Shown here piece after piece: positions 43,285 through 51,999 of a stretch of DNA of 64,000 bases (positions are counted from its first letter, which is position 1; each line of letters opens with the position of its first letter). Both the position numbers and the translations under genes were made by a program. The notes under the pieces are model-generated. The model saw only the letters and a program-made list of their open reading frames with translations, ran no database searches and was not told the DNA's origin. Where the stretch lies: positions 248,001 through 312,000 of the forward strand of contig CAKPMX010000001.1 in assembly GCA_934168205.1 (NCBI GenBank), given 5' to 3'. The DNA is from an uncultured Bacilli bacterium (lineage in GTDB: Bacteria > Bacillota_I > Bacilli_A > RF39 > UBA660).

Positions 43285-44908
43285 TACTGATTTTAATACC
43301 TTTATCACCAAAAATATGCTTAGTAGTACCAATTTTCTTCATAAAAACTAAGTAAACTACAAATCCCAATAAACAATATAAAACTATTATAAATAAATTC
43401 GTAATTCTAACATCTGAATATATAGGAATTATCATTTTTAGTATAAACAAGATAAAAGTCATCAACATAGAACCTAGTAAAATATCAATAAAATGCTTTG
43501 CCAAGTCCTCATAATTAATTTCAAACTTTTTACTAAGCATAATTATCGCTATAACAAAAGATAATAAATATCCAAGTATACTAGCTGTAATAATACCATA
43601 ATATGCCGGAACTCCCATTTTATAAAAAGCTACTATCAAATTATTATTTAATAATATTTTTAACACTAAACCAGACAATATACTAATAAATATAGTTCTA
43701 TAATCCTTATATATTTGAATAATAGAAATAGTAATAAATAATAGTTCTAGGAATAAACCAGCAAATACAAAATAAGTTAATATACTAGGTCCATAATTAC
43801 TAGATCCATAAAACAATAGCCAAATAGGCTTAGCCAAGAAACTAATAATACAAGTAACTGGAACAATTAAAAATAATAACATTTCAAAAGCCTGATTAAT
43901 TTTTTTACTACAATTCTTATCTTTTTTATCAATACTTTGTCTCAAACTTGGTACTAAACTAACAATGACTCCAGTAGAAATAGAAAAGATCAACATATTA
44001 AATTTAAATGACCAAATGGATAAAATTCCTGAAATTTCTAATGCATCATCAACACTAAAATTAGCATAATTAACAAGCCCAGGAAGTACGGTATTAATAT
44101 CTACATAGTTATATAAACCTTTTGATATATCAATAAGTATAAATGGTATTGAATAAACCATTATTTTTTTAACAATACTCTTATTACTAATCAAAGGCTC
44201 ATTGACACTACGTACCTTTTCTTCAAATATTTGTCTACTCTTATACTTCTTAAAAACTAAATATCCTAAAGAAATCAAAGTACCAAGAAAAACCCCAAAA
44301 ATTACCAAGGCAAGACTATTACTTAAAGTCATCTTAAAAGTATTAAAACATAAATAACTAAAAAGTAAAATACAAAATATCATTACTATTTTTTCTATAG
44401 CTTTAGATAATGATGAATAATTAGAAAGTCTATGTCCCTCAAAATACCCTTGATAAATACTTAACACTGGCGAAATCAATAAAGAAATAGCTAAAACTCT
44501 AATAACAAAAGTAATATCATAAACACTTATATTACAATTAACATTTCCTAAAATAGAAGATGAAATAATAGGAGCAAAAATAACCAATAACAAAGACATA
44601 ATTACTCCCAAAAAGAATGCTAGTTTTCTACCTAAAAATAAAACTCTTCTTTTAGCGCTATAAAATCCTTGTTTCTGATACTCAAAAACTATATTACTTA
44701 TTACTAACGGTATACTAAAAGTTGCAAGAGATACAAACAATAAATATATAGTATATACATATCCATATAAAGCACCAGACTCATTATTAAGAATTGAATG
44801 TAATGGAATAACATATAAAATATCTAATATCTTACTAAAAATAATACAAAGTGTTATCAAAAATGTTCCATTAGCAACAAACTTTTTCTTCATAAACTTA
44901 CTTTTCAT
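43277..44908 (-). CDS. MurJ/YtgP-type lipid II flippase (MOP superfamily)
   Basis: A 543-residue polytopic protein, with 12-14 hydrophobic helices over its whole length. GALYGYVYTIYLLFVSLATFSIPLVIS near residue 45 is characteristic of the YtgP/SpoVB branch; length matches YtgP (544). This branch flips lipid II (MurJ function in Bacillus) or supports spore cortex synthesis (SpoVB). The sequence alone does not settle which. The ATG at 44908 follows GGGAGG. It is the last gene of a run beginning with the LtaS-type synthase. Confidence 0.85.
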   Translation of the reverse strand: MKSKFMKKKFVANGTFLITLCIIFSKILDILYVIPLHSILNNESGALYGYVYTIYLLFVSLATFSIPLVISNIVFEYQKQGFYSAKRRVLFLGRKLAFFLGVIMSLLLVIFAPIISSSILGNVNCNISVYDITFVIRVLAISLLISPVLSIYQGYFEGHRLSNYSSLSKAIEKIVMIFCILLFSYLCFNTFKMTLSNSLALVIFGVFLGTLISLGYLVFKKYKSRQIFEEKVRSVNEPLISNKSIVKKIMVYSIPFILIDISKGLYNYVDINTVLPGLVNYANFSVDDALEISGILSIWSFKFNMLIFSISTGVIVSLVPSLRQSIDKKDKNCSKKINQAFEMLLFLIVPVTCIISFLAKPIWLLFYGSSNYGPSILTYFVFAGLFLELLFITISIIQIYKDYRTIFISILSGLVLKILLNNNLIVAFYKMGVPAYYGIITASILGYLLSFVIAIIMLSKKFEINYEDLAKHFIDILLGSMLMTFILFILKMIIPIYSDVRITNLFIIVLYCLLGFVVYLVFMKKIGTTKHIFGDKGIKISKK

Positions 44909-44931
44909 ATTCACCTCCCATATAATAATCT

Positions 44932-45717
44932 TTAATTATACTTATTAACAGGATTATATCCGTACAAATAAAATTCCCCTTTATCATTTTTCTTTAATTC
45001 ATATTTATATAATTGTAAATCAACCTTATCAAAATCAGGTTCCTCTGAAAAATATCCTTTGTCATTACAAACACCCTCATATACTTCTTTACCATTCATA
45101 AAGTCATATAATGCTAACTTCTCACCAGCAGTACAATTAGCTTTATAATATCCTTGGAAAAGATAAAATATATAAACATCATCTTTCATACGATACTTAT
45201 AAAATGAAGAATATAACTTACTATCAGATGCCAAAGTATCAACGGGAACTTGATAATAGTCTTTACCATTCATGTATTTAGCTGTATACATACCATAACC
45301 ATCTATATAAATAGAGATACTCTCATCATATAATTTGACATTGTCATTAAATACATTAGAAAAATCAGTATCTTCCAAAACCTTTTTAGATATACAAATA
45401 CTATTAACAGTATCACAATTAACTAATCCAATACCATTCTTAATAGCGTAAGCTAAAACTATCTTTTCCTTATCCATAATACCTAAATTAGAAAAATCAG
45501 AAAAGTATTTATTAACAATATTAAACTGTGTAGGAAGTTTATCTAAAAGACTTAATCCTGCTTTAACATTCTCATATTCTTCTTTAGTACTATAATTATA
45601 ATTTTCTATCTTAGATAAAGCATCACAATATATAGTTACTGAACAAAGAAGTAATCCCGATAAAAGCATCAAAACTAAAGCTATATTACGATTCTTATTA
45701 TAATTGACTTTCTTCAT
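44932..45717 (-). CDS. Membrane-anchored protein of the LtaS-MurJ operon, unknown function
   Basis: A 261-residue protein with an N-terminal membrane helix (about 12-32) and an external domain of 220 residues with four or more Cys (positions about 100, 107, 195, 218). No family recognised. It lies between the LtaS-type and MurJ-type genes with gaps of 2 and 23 bp, so it is co-transcribed with them and probably serves the envelope. Confidence 0.55.
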   Translation of the reverse strand: MKKVNYNKNRNIALVLMLLSGLLLCSVTIYCDALSKIENYNYSTKEEYENVKAGLSLLDKLPTQFNIVNKYFSDFSNLGIMDKEKIVLAYAIKNGIGLVNCDTVNSICISKKVLEDTDFSNVFNDNVKLYDESISIYIDGYGMYTAKYMNGKDYYQVPVDTLASDSKLYSSFYKYRMKDDVYIFYLFQGYYKANCTAGEKLALYDFMNGKEVYEGVCNDKGYFSEEPDFDKVDLQLYKYELKKNDKGEFYLYGYNPVNKYN

Positions 45718-45719
45718 AC

Positions 45720-47651
45720 TTACTCTCCAAATACATACTTATAATAATTATTATACTGCATACTAGATGAAACCTGAAACTTTTCATTTACTTCAACGTT
45801 TATTTTTGACACATATTTATCATCAACATTGTCAACAAAAGGAGTAAAAGTACCTGTAGAAAGACTATAAGATCCAGTATTATTAACCCAACTTCTATCT
45901 GGAAATACAACTAATCCTTCATTATTACTTGCCATAATATCTTTACCAATGATAAGTCTAGAATCATATTGAATACCTAACATATTTAAAACAGTAGGTA
46001 AAACATCTATATTCATTGCGTACTTATCTATCGAATATTTTTTAGGCAGTTTAGAATTATATATTAATAAACTTCCTCTATTTCTATCAAAATTATTACT
46101 TCTATCAACAGAAGATCTAATATTCATTTGATAATCAGTTAAATAATAAGGTGAATGATCAGAAGAAACAACAATTAAAGTATCATCAAGTTTATTAGCA
46201 GCTTCTAATTGTGATATTAATTTTTCCATAGCTAAGTCAAAATCTATATTAGCCGCAATATAATACTTTAATGAAGAAGGATAATTATACCCAGATAATT
46301 TACTTAAATGTTTATTCGCAACAAAATTAGAACTGTCATAACTACCATGACCAGATAAAGTAATATAATATGCAAAAAATTTATCTTGATTTATATAATC
46401 TCCTATAGTCTGTTCCATCATATCAATATCACTTCCATGGAACCTATCACAAATCATTTTGATTCCATCTTGACAATATCTAGTCATATTAAAATTAAGT
46501 GTTGAAAAATACTGTTTACGGTGATTATAATAACCAAAGTAATCATGATAAGCATAAGTTGAATAACCAAGATTTTTCAATTGTCTAGGTAAAAGATAAG
46601 GATTAACATTATAAACCATATCAATTAAACTATAAACATCACTAAGAATTGGTAATGTTCCCCATTCAAGCATATACTCTCCATCTGCAGTACTAGCTGG
46701 ATATTTAGGTGAAAAATAATTATTAAAACTAATTCCTTCATTTTTCAACTTATATAATGTAGGAGTTAAATCCTTATCAATAGCTATCTCATCCAAAGAC
46801 TCCGCAATAATAAAAATAACGTTTTTATCTTTAAACATACCAGTAAATTCATTAGTAATAGTAGCTGGTTGATTCATAAAGTATTGATGTAAACTCTTAA
46901 TATTTGAATTAGTCTCATTATTATATAAACTATTAAAATCAATATCCGTTTCATTATATGAAATAGGCATCTTTTTCTCAAATACAGTTCGCTTATTTGC
47001 ATAAATATTTTCCTCAACATCGTTAGAAGGAACAAAACCAGTAGCATTTCGAATGACACTTAAAAACAAAGATGTATTTAAGCCAAACGAATTTAAATTT
47101 AAGTACGGAACATTAACTTTAAACATCAAATTATAATAGCTATATTGTTTATCTCTATCTAAAAAGTTAACCGCAAAACTATTATAACCAATACTAAGTA
47201 CTAATAAAACAACTAATAGTACAACTTCACTCCTATCAACTTTAGACACTCTTACTGGTTTAATAATATTTAAACAAACCGGTACAAAAAATAATATTAT
47301 AAATAAAAAGTTCTGAAAAATAGTCTTTAAAACTTTATCATATCCATCCTTTAAAGCACCTGCAAACACAATACCATTAAAATTAAAAATAGAGTCATAT
47401 AACTGACAATAAATAAGCTCAGCAGTAAAAACAAATGCAATTAAAATAAATATAGTTCTAAAAATAAATACATTAATTTTTTCTTTTTTAAATAAAGTAC
47501 AACAAAAAGTAAAAAATGTAGCGAATATAATACTGAAAAACAATAAAAAGAAAACTAAAATTACAGAAAGACTTTTAAAATAAGCCAAGTGAAAAACAAG
47601 TTCTGCAAACAATAAATAACTAAAAAACCTAAAAAAAGTTTTCTCCATCAT
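45720..47651 (-). CDS. LtaS-type sulfatase-family membrane synthase
   Basis: A 643-residue protein with five N-terminal membrane helices (to about residue 165) and an external sulfatase domain. Metal and catalytic residues can be placed at Glu284 (IIAESLDE), Thr321 (PASTADGEY) and the later VVSSDHSPY segment. The family adds glycerol phosphate from phosphatidylglycerol to make lipoteichoic acid, or phosphoethanolamine to other lipids. Length is near LtaS (646). The ATG at 47651 or 47648 follows AGGG; the longer frame has no site. Phosphatidylglycerol synthase (pgsA) is elsewhere in the window. Confidence 0.85.
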   Translation of the reverse strand: MMEKTFFRFFSYLLFAELVFHLAYFKSLSVILVFFLLFFSIIFATFFTFCCTLFKKEKINVFIFRTIFILIAFVFTAELIYCQLYDSIFNFNGIVFAGALKDGYDKVLKTIFQNFLFIILFFVPVCLNIIKPVRVSKVDRSEVVLLVVLLVLSIGYNSFAVNFLDRDKQYSYYNLMFKVNVPYLNLNSFGLNTSLFLSVIRNATGFVPSNDVEENIYANKRTVFEKKMPISYNETDIDFNSLYNNETNSNIKSLHQYFMNQPATITNEFTGMFKDKNVIFIIAESLDEIAIDKDLTPTLYKLKNEGISFNNYFSPKYPASTADGEYMLEWGTLPILSDVYSLIDMVYNVNPYLLPRQLKNLGYSTYAYHDYFGYYNHRKQYFSTLNFNMTRYCQDGIKMICDRFHGSDIDMMEQTIGDYINQDKFFAYYITLSGHGSYDSSNFVANKHLSKLSGYNYPSSLKYYIAANIDFDLAMEKLISQLEAANKLDDTLIVVSSDHSPYYLTDYQMNIRSSVDRSNNFDRNRGSLLIYNSKLPKKYSIDKYAMNIDVLPTVLNMLGIQYDSRLIIGKDIMASNNEGLVVFPDRSWVNNTGSYSLSTGTFTPFVDNVDDKYVSKINVEVNEKFQVSSSMQYNNYYKYVFGE

Positions 47652-47714
47652 ACTCACTACCCTATCATAATAAAATAATACCTTATTTAATAGAAAAAGT
47701 AAATAAATAGCATA

Positions 47715-47737
47715 CAAAAGAGACCCTTAAAGGTCTC
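47715..47737 (-). terminator. Terminator of cse60-like gene
   Basis: GAGACC / GGTCTC stem, followed on the minus strand by TTTTG. Confidence 0.7.
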
Positions 47738-47909
47738 ACTCTGTATAAACAATCATTGCTGAAAAACAAAATATTTGTTCTTCACTAAAAACACCAATAC
47801 TAACTTGATACTTAATATCAATAACTTCTCCTGTCATTTCTGAAATAAAATCATTGATATCTTTTTCTAAGTCTTTTTCATCCTCTAAATCAAAAATTTT
47901 AACTTTCAT
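47736..47909 (-). CDS. Cse60-like sporulation protein
   Basis: A 57-residue acidic protein. MKVKIFDLEDEKDLEKDIN and a C-terminal FCFSAMIVY closely follow the pattern of Bacillus Cse60 (about 60 residues), a sigma E-controlled protein of unknown activity. The start is taken at the second of two adjacent ATGs to give a workable distance from GGTGAT. It adds to the sporulation gene set of the window. Confidence 0.75.
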   Translation of the reverse strand: MKVKIFDLEDEKDLEKDINDFISEMTGEVIDIKYQVSIGVFSEEQIFCFSAMIVYTE

Positions 47910-47960
47910 CATATCACCAAGAAAATTATATAATTCCAAATGTGATAATTTTGTCTAAAA

Positions 47961-48860
47961 TTACTTATCTTCAGGTTTTTGTTTAATATAAACATGGTGT
48001 GCTGCTCTATTACGACTACTTACTCGTTGATTGATATCAAGTTCAACAATCGAATCACAAATTTTGTATCTATAAAAATTTTTAATATCTGTAAAATTCC
48101 CATCATTATTAGCTAAGTTCATTGCTTTATGATATTCACTTCTTTCATTTTCACGAATATATATAGGTGGTAACCCTACATCTTCCAATAACTTATTCAT
48201 AAAAGCTCGAACTGTTCTACCATTACCATCTCTAAAAGGATGAACTTTTATTAATCTACAATTTACTTCAACACAACAATCTAAATAAGCAAGCATCTGT
48301 GTAGTATCACGTAAAGACTTTATCTCAGGAGCAATACTACGTAAATAAAGAACATCTTCATCTATTGAATTTAATTCTCTTCTGATATAACGCCAATCAC
48401 ATAAATCAGTGCCAGATCCAGGTAAATATACAGGATGATTTCTAATAACACCCGCATATTCAGGATAAGGTGCATAAGAGAATAAAGCCCTATGTAAATC
48501 AAGTAACGTATAAACATTAAACATTTCTTCTATTTCATCAGAATGTACATATTCATACATTTTTTCTAATCCTTTTACTTCATCCTCTGAGTGTACATTT
48601 TCTAGTCGACTCTCATTTTTAATATATCTTTTAACAAAAGCTTTCTTTAATTTATCAAAAGTAATATCATCCTGACTAAGTTCATAATATATTCTAATTA
48701 ATTTAGTAGGTAAGTCCTGATCAACACCATAAAGCTTTCCTCTTTCCCTGCGCCATTTATAACCCAAAAAAGATTCACGAATAATAAATTCAGGTTCAAC
48801 ACCAATTTCACCTAAATAATATGATACCATTTCTCTTCCTTCATCGCCCATGTGTAACAT
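47961..48860 (-). CDS. Fic-domain AMP-transferase-like protein
   Basis: A 299-residue protein with the Fic core HPFRDGNGR (about 202-210), the signature of enzymes that transfer AMP or related groups to target proteins. Upstream NESRLENVHS resembles the inhibitory helix motif of class II Fic proteins, so auto-inhibition is likely. An N-terminal helical domain precedes it. There is no toxin-antitoxin partner next to it. AGGAGG lies near two in-frame ATGs (48860 and 48851), neither ideally spaced, so the start is uncertain by three codons. Confidence 0.85.
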   Translation of the reverse strand: MLHMGDEGREMVSYYLGEIGVEPEFIIRESFLGYKWRRERGKLYGVDQDLPTKLIRIYYELSQDDITFDKLKKAFVKRYIKNESRLENVHSEDEVKGLEKMYEYVHSDEIEEMFNVYTLLDLHRALFSYAPYPEYAGVIRNHPVYLPGSGTDLCDWRYIRRELNSIDEDVLYLRSIAPEIKSLRDTTQMLAYLDCCVEVNCRLIKVHPFRDGNGRTVRAFMNKLLEDVGLPPIYIRENERSEYHKAMNLANNDGNFTDIKNFYRYKICDSIVELDINQRVSSRNRAAHHVYIKQKPEDK

Positions 48861-48889
48861 CGCCTCCTAATTAGTGCCTATTATAACAA

Positions 48890-48925
48890 AAAATAGAAAA
48901 ATAGAGAAATAAAACTTCTCTATTT
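48890..48925 (-). terminator. Terminator of leuS
   Basis: AAATAGAGAA (48899-48908) pairs with TTCTCTATTT (48916-48925), overlapping the leuS stop, and is followed by a T-rich stretch. Confidence 0.75.
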
Positions 48926-51319
48926 AACAACAATATTAACAATTTTGCCTTTTATAACTATAACTTTAACAATTTCCTTACCTTCGATATGTTTTAAAAC
49001 ATTAGAAGCAGACATTGCTTTTTCTTTTATAACATCTTCACCTTCATCAATACTAATAGTTATAGTATCACGAACCTTACCATTAACTTGAACAGCAATT
49101 TCCTTAGTAGCGTCTACTGTCTTACTAACATCATATGTAGGCCAAGAAGATAAACAAATTACCTTATTACCAAGTTTTTCATTTAACTCTTCAGTAACAT
49201 GAGGAGCAAAAGGATAAAGTAAAGTTAATAACACAGCATAATCAGCCTTGGTAATACTATCAACTGTATAATATTCATTAACTAACTTCATTAATTCTGA
49301 TATAGCTGTATTATATTTCATACTATCTATATCTTCAGTTACTTTCTTTATAGTCTTATTAATAATACTTTCAAATTTAGTACTATAAGAATCAGTCTTA
49401 CTATCAACTCTATCAATTAATCTATATACTCTGTCTAAGAAACGACTAATTCCTTTAACACCTTGATCATTCCAAGGAGCTTCTAATCCATATTCACCCA
49501 TGAATAATACATAAGTTCTTAAAGCATCTGCTCCATATGCATCAACTATAGTATTAGGATCAATTGTATTACCACGAGACTTACTCATTTTTTCTCCATC
49601 AGGTCCTAAAATCAAACCTTGAGCAGTTCTCTTTTTATATGGTTCACTAGTAGGAACTAATCCTAAATCATATAAGAAATGATACCAGAATCTAGAATAA
49701 ATAACGTGTCTAGTAACATGTTCCATACCACCATTGTACCAATCTACCGGCATCCAATAATTAAGTTTTTCACGAGATGCAAATTCTTTATCATTATCAG
49801 GATCAATATATCTTAAGAAATACCAACTAGATCCAGCCCATTGAGGCATAGTATCAGTTTCCCTTTTAGCATCTCTTCCACATTTTGGACATTTACAATT
49901 AACAAAACTTTCTATCTTAGCCAATGGACTTTCGCCATCAGTACCAACTTCAAAATTAGTAACTTCAGGTAATTTTAAAGGTAATTCATCATATGGAACC
50001 GCAACATCACCACAATGATCACAATGAATTATAGGTATTGGTTCACCCCAGTATCTTTGTCTATTGAAAGCCCAGTCCTTCATCTTATATTGAACAGCAG
50101 CTTCTCCTAAACCTTTTTCTTTTAAATATTCAATTATTTTTTCAATAGCATCTTTTTTATTTAAACCATTTAAGATATCAGAATTAATATGAAGTCCATC
50201 TCCAGTATAAGCTTCTTTTGAAACATCTCCACCATCAATTACTGGTATAATATCAATACCAAATTTAGTAGCAAATTCATAGTCTCTTGTATCATGTGCA
50301 GGAACAGCCATAATAGCACCAGTACCATATCCCATCATTACATAATCAGATATATAAATAGGAATTTCTTTATCATTAACTGGATTTATCGCAACTAATC
50401 CATCTATTCTAACACCAGTCTTGTCTTTAGCAAGTTGAACTCTTTCAAACTCAGTCTTCTTCTTAGCTTCTTCTCTATAAGCAATAATCTCATCCATATT
50501 TTTAACAAGATCTTTATTATCATCAATAATATTATGTTCCGGAGCAACAACCATAAAAGTAGCCCCATATAAAGTATCAGGACGAGTAGTATAAACTTTC
50601 AATACTTCATCTATCCCTTTAACTTTAAAATTAACATAGGCACCAGTAGATTTGCCTATCCAATTTTCTTGTTGTAACTTAATATTTGGTAAATAATCAA
50701 CCTCTTTCAAACCTTCAAGTAACTTATCTGCATACTCAGTAATTCTTAAATACCAAACATCTTTATCTTTTTGAATAACTTGTGAATGACAAATATCACA
50801 TTTACCACCTTGTGAATCTTCATTAGATAAAACCACTCTACAACTTGGACAATAATTAACAAGTGTCTTATCTCTAAAAGCTAGCCCTTTTTCAAACATC
50901 TTCAAAAATATCCATTGAGTCCATTTATAATATTTTTCATCTGTAGTATCAATAACTCTAGACCAGTCAAATGAAAAACCAACTTTCTTTAATTGCCCAG
51001 CAAATACTTCAATATTTCTATCAGTCAAAACTCTAGGATGAATATTTTGTTTTATTGCTGAATTTTCAGTAGGAAGTCCAAAAGCATCATATCCGATAGG
51101 AAATAAAACATTATATCCTTCCATTCTTTTCTTTCTCGCAATAACTTCCAATCCAGAATAAGCTTTAATATGCCCTAAATGCATACCAACACCAGATGGA
51201 TATGGAAACTCTACTAAAGCATAAAATTTCTTCTTACTAAAATCATCTTGTGCTTTAAAACACTCATTCTCTTCCCAATACTTTTGCCATTTTTTCTCTA
51301 TCTCTTTAAAATTATACAT
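48920..51319 (-). CDS. leuS: Leucyl-tRNA synthetase
   Basis: A 799-residue class I synthetase. HIGH is HLGH (47-50), the editing domain includes TTRPDTLYGATF and GTGAIMAVPAHDTRD, and GEKMSKSRGN holds KMSKS. The zinc-finger-type region has CPSC and CDIC. The C-terminal anticodon domain follows. The length is slightly short of the usual 800-860. It overlaps the upstream membrane-protein gene by 8 bp and follows the leucine T-box. Confidence 0.97.
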   Translation of the reverse strand: MYNFKEIEKKWQKYWEENECFKAQDDFSKKKFYALVEFPYPSGVGMHLGHIKAYSGLEVIARKKRMEGYNVLFPIGYDAFGLPTENSAIKQNIHPRVLTDRNIEVFAGQLKKVGFSFDWSRVIDTTDEKYYKWTQWIFLKMFEKGLAFRDKTLVNYCPSCRVVLSNEDSQGGKCDICHSQVIQKDKDVWYLRITEYADKLLEGLKEVDYLPNIKLQQENWIGKSTGAYVNFKVKGIDEVLKVYTTRPDTLYGATFMVVAPEHNIIDDNKDLVKNMDEIIAYREEAKKKTEFERVQLAKDKTGVRIDGLVAINPVNDKEIPIYISDYVMMGYGTGAIMAVPAHDTRDYEFATKFGIDIIPVIDGGDVSKEAYTGDGLHINSDILNGLNKKDAIEKIIEYLKEKGLGEAAVQYKMKDWAFNRQRYWGEPIPIIHCDHCGDVAVPYDELPLKLPEVTNFEVGTDGESPLAKIESFVNCKCPKCGRDAKRETDTMPQWAGSSWYFLRYIDPDNDKEFASREKLNYWMPVDWYNGGMEHVTRHVIYSRFWYHFLYDLGLVPTSEPYKKRTAQGLILGPDGEKMSKSRGNTIDPNTIVDAYGADALRTYVLFMGEYGLEAPWNDQGVKGISRFLDRVYRLIDRVDSKTDSYSTKFESIINKTIKKVTEDIDSMKYNTAISELMKLVNEYYTVDSITKADYAVLLTLLYPFAPHVTEELNEKLGNKVICLSSWPTYDVSKTVDATKEIAVQVNGKVRDTITISIDEGEDVIKEKAMSASNVLKHIEGKEIVKVIVIKGKIVNIVVK

Positions 51320-51701
51320 TCTTAATCATTCCTTTCTTCTCATAAAATTTATACACTAACCAGTAACTAAACAAAATAATAGGTAAAACTAATACACAAG
51401 CTAGTAAAAAAGATAAAAAATAACTATCAAATAAAGTAATAATAGTAACTATCAAAGTAATATCAAAAGATGAAACCAATGAAACTACTAATAACAGTTT
51501 ATTATAATTAACCTTATCTAAATCAAGTTTATATTTAGTTACCAAAAACCTTATCTCAGCCAGTTCCTTCTTTTCTTTAATATTCTTTTTCTTACCATTT
51601 TTCTTATTCTTTCTATACTTTTTCATAGGTAAAACAAAGAACACCTGGTAACAAATAAATACAAGTATAAAACAAGCTATAAACAAAATTATTTCTTTCA
51701 T
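51312..51701 (-). CDS. Small membrane protein between T-box and leuS
   Basis: A 129-residue protein with an N-terminal membrane helix (about 4-26), a strongly basic loop (KKYRKNKKNGKKKN) and two more helices (about 68-112). No family recognised. Its start lies 16 bp from the T-box terminator, and its end overlaps leuS, so it is under leucine T-box control and coupled to leuS translation. Confidence 0.6.
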   Translation of the reverse strand: MKEIILFIACFILVFICYQVFFVLPMKKYRKNKKNGKKKNIKEKKELAEIRFLVTKYKLDLDKVNYNKLLLVVSLVSSFDITLIVTIITLFDSYFLSFLLACVLVLPIILFSYWLVYKFYEKKGMIKNV

Positions 51702-51716
51702 AAATATTCCTCCAAA

Positions 51717-51885
51717 ATAAAATTCGTCCTAAAACATAAGGACGAATTAACTCGCGGTACCACCTTACTTCATAGTAAACTATGCAGCTTAATAGATATA
51801 ATGGTCTTACCCAACATATTACAAATTAGTCAAGTTCACAAAACTTCATATACTTATTTTCACCCAACAACATAAGCTCTCTGAA
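51717..51885 (-). promoter_or_regulatory. T-box leader, leucine-type
   Basis: On the minus strand the leader shows AGAGAGC (51876-51882), a region with GAACTTGA (CUU, Leu specifier), the T-box AAGGTGGTACCGCGAG, and a terminator stem AATTCGTCCT / AGGACGAATT (51721-51730 with 51739-51748) followed by TTATTTT. Uncharged tRNA-Leu would release the terminator. Downstream are the small membrane gene and leuS. Confidence 0.95.
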
Positions 51886-51935
51886 ATATGAAAGAATTGT
51901 TACTACTACTAATAACATTTAAAAAATATAAACAT

Positions 51936-51964
51936 AGTATAGTAAATTTATAAAAATATTTCAA
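51936..51964 (-). promoter_or_regulatory. Promoter of the leucine T-box operon
   Basis: On the minus strand TTGAAA (51959-51964), a 17-bp spacer and TATACT (51936-51941). Confidence 0.7.
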
Positions 51965-51999
51965 GTGCTTTTCAAAAATAATTATACATTAATATCAGA

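Noticed and set aside
47961..48860. Fic gene as part of a toxin-antitoxin pair
   Set aside because: No small antitoxin gene is adjacent, and the protein has its own inhibitory-type motif (ESRLEN).
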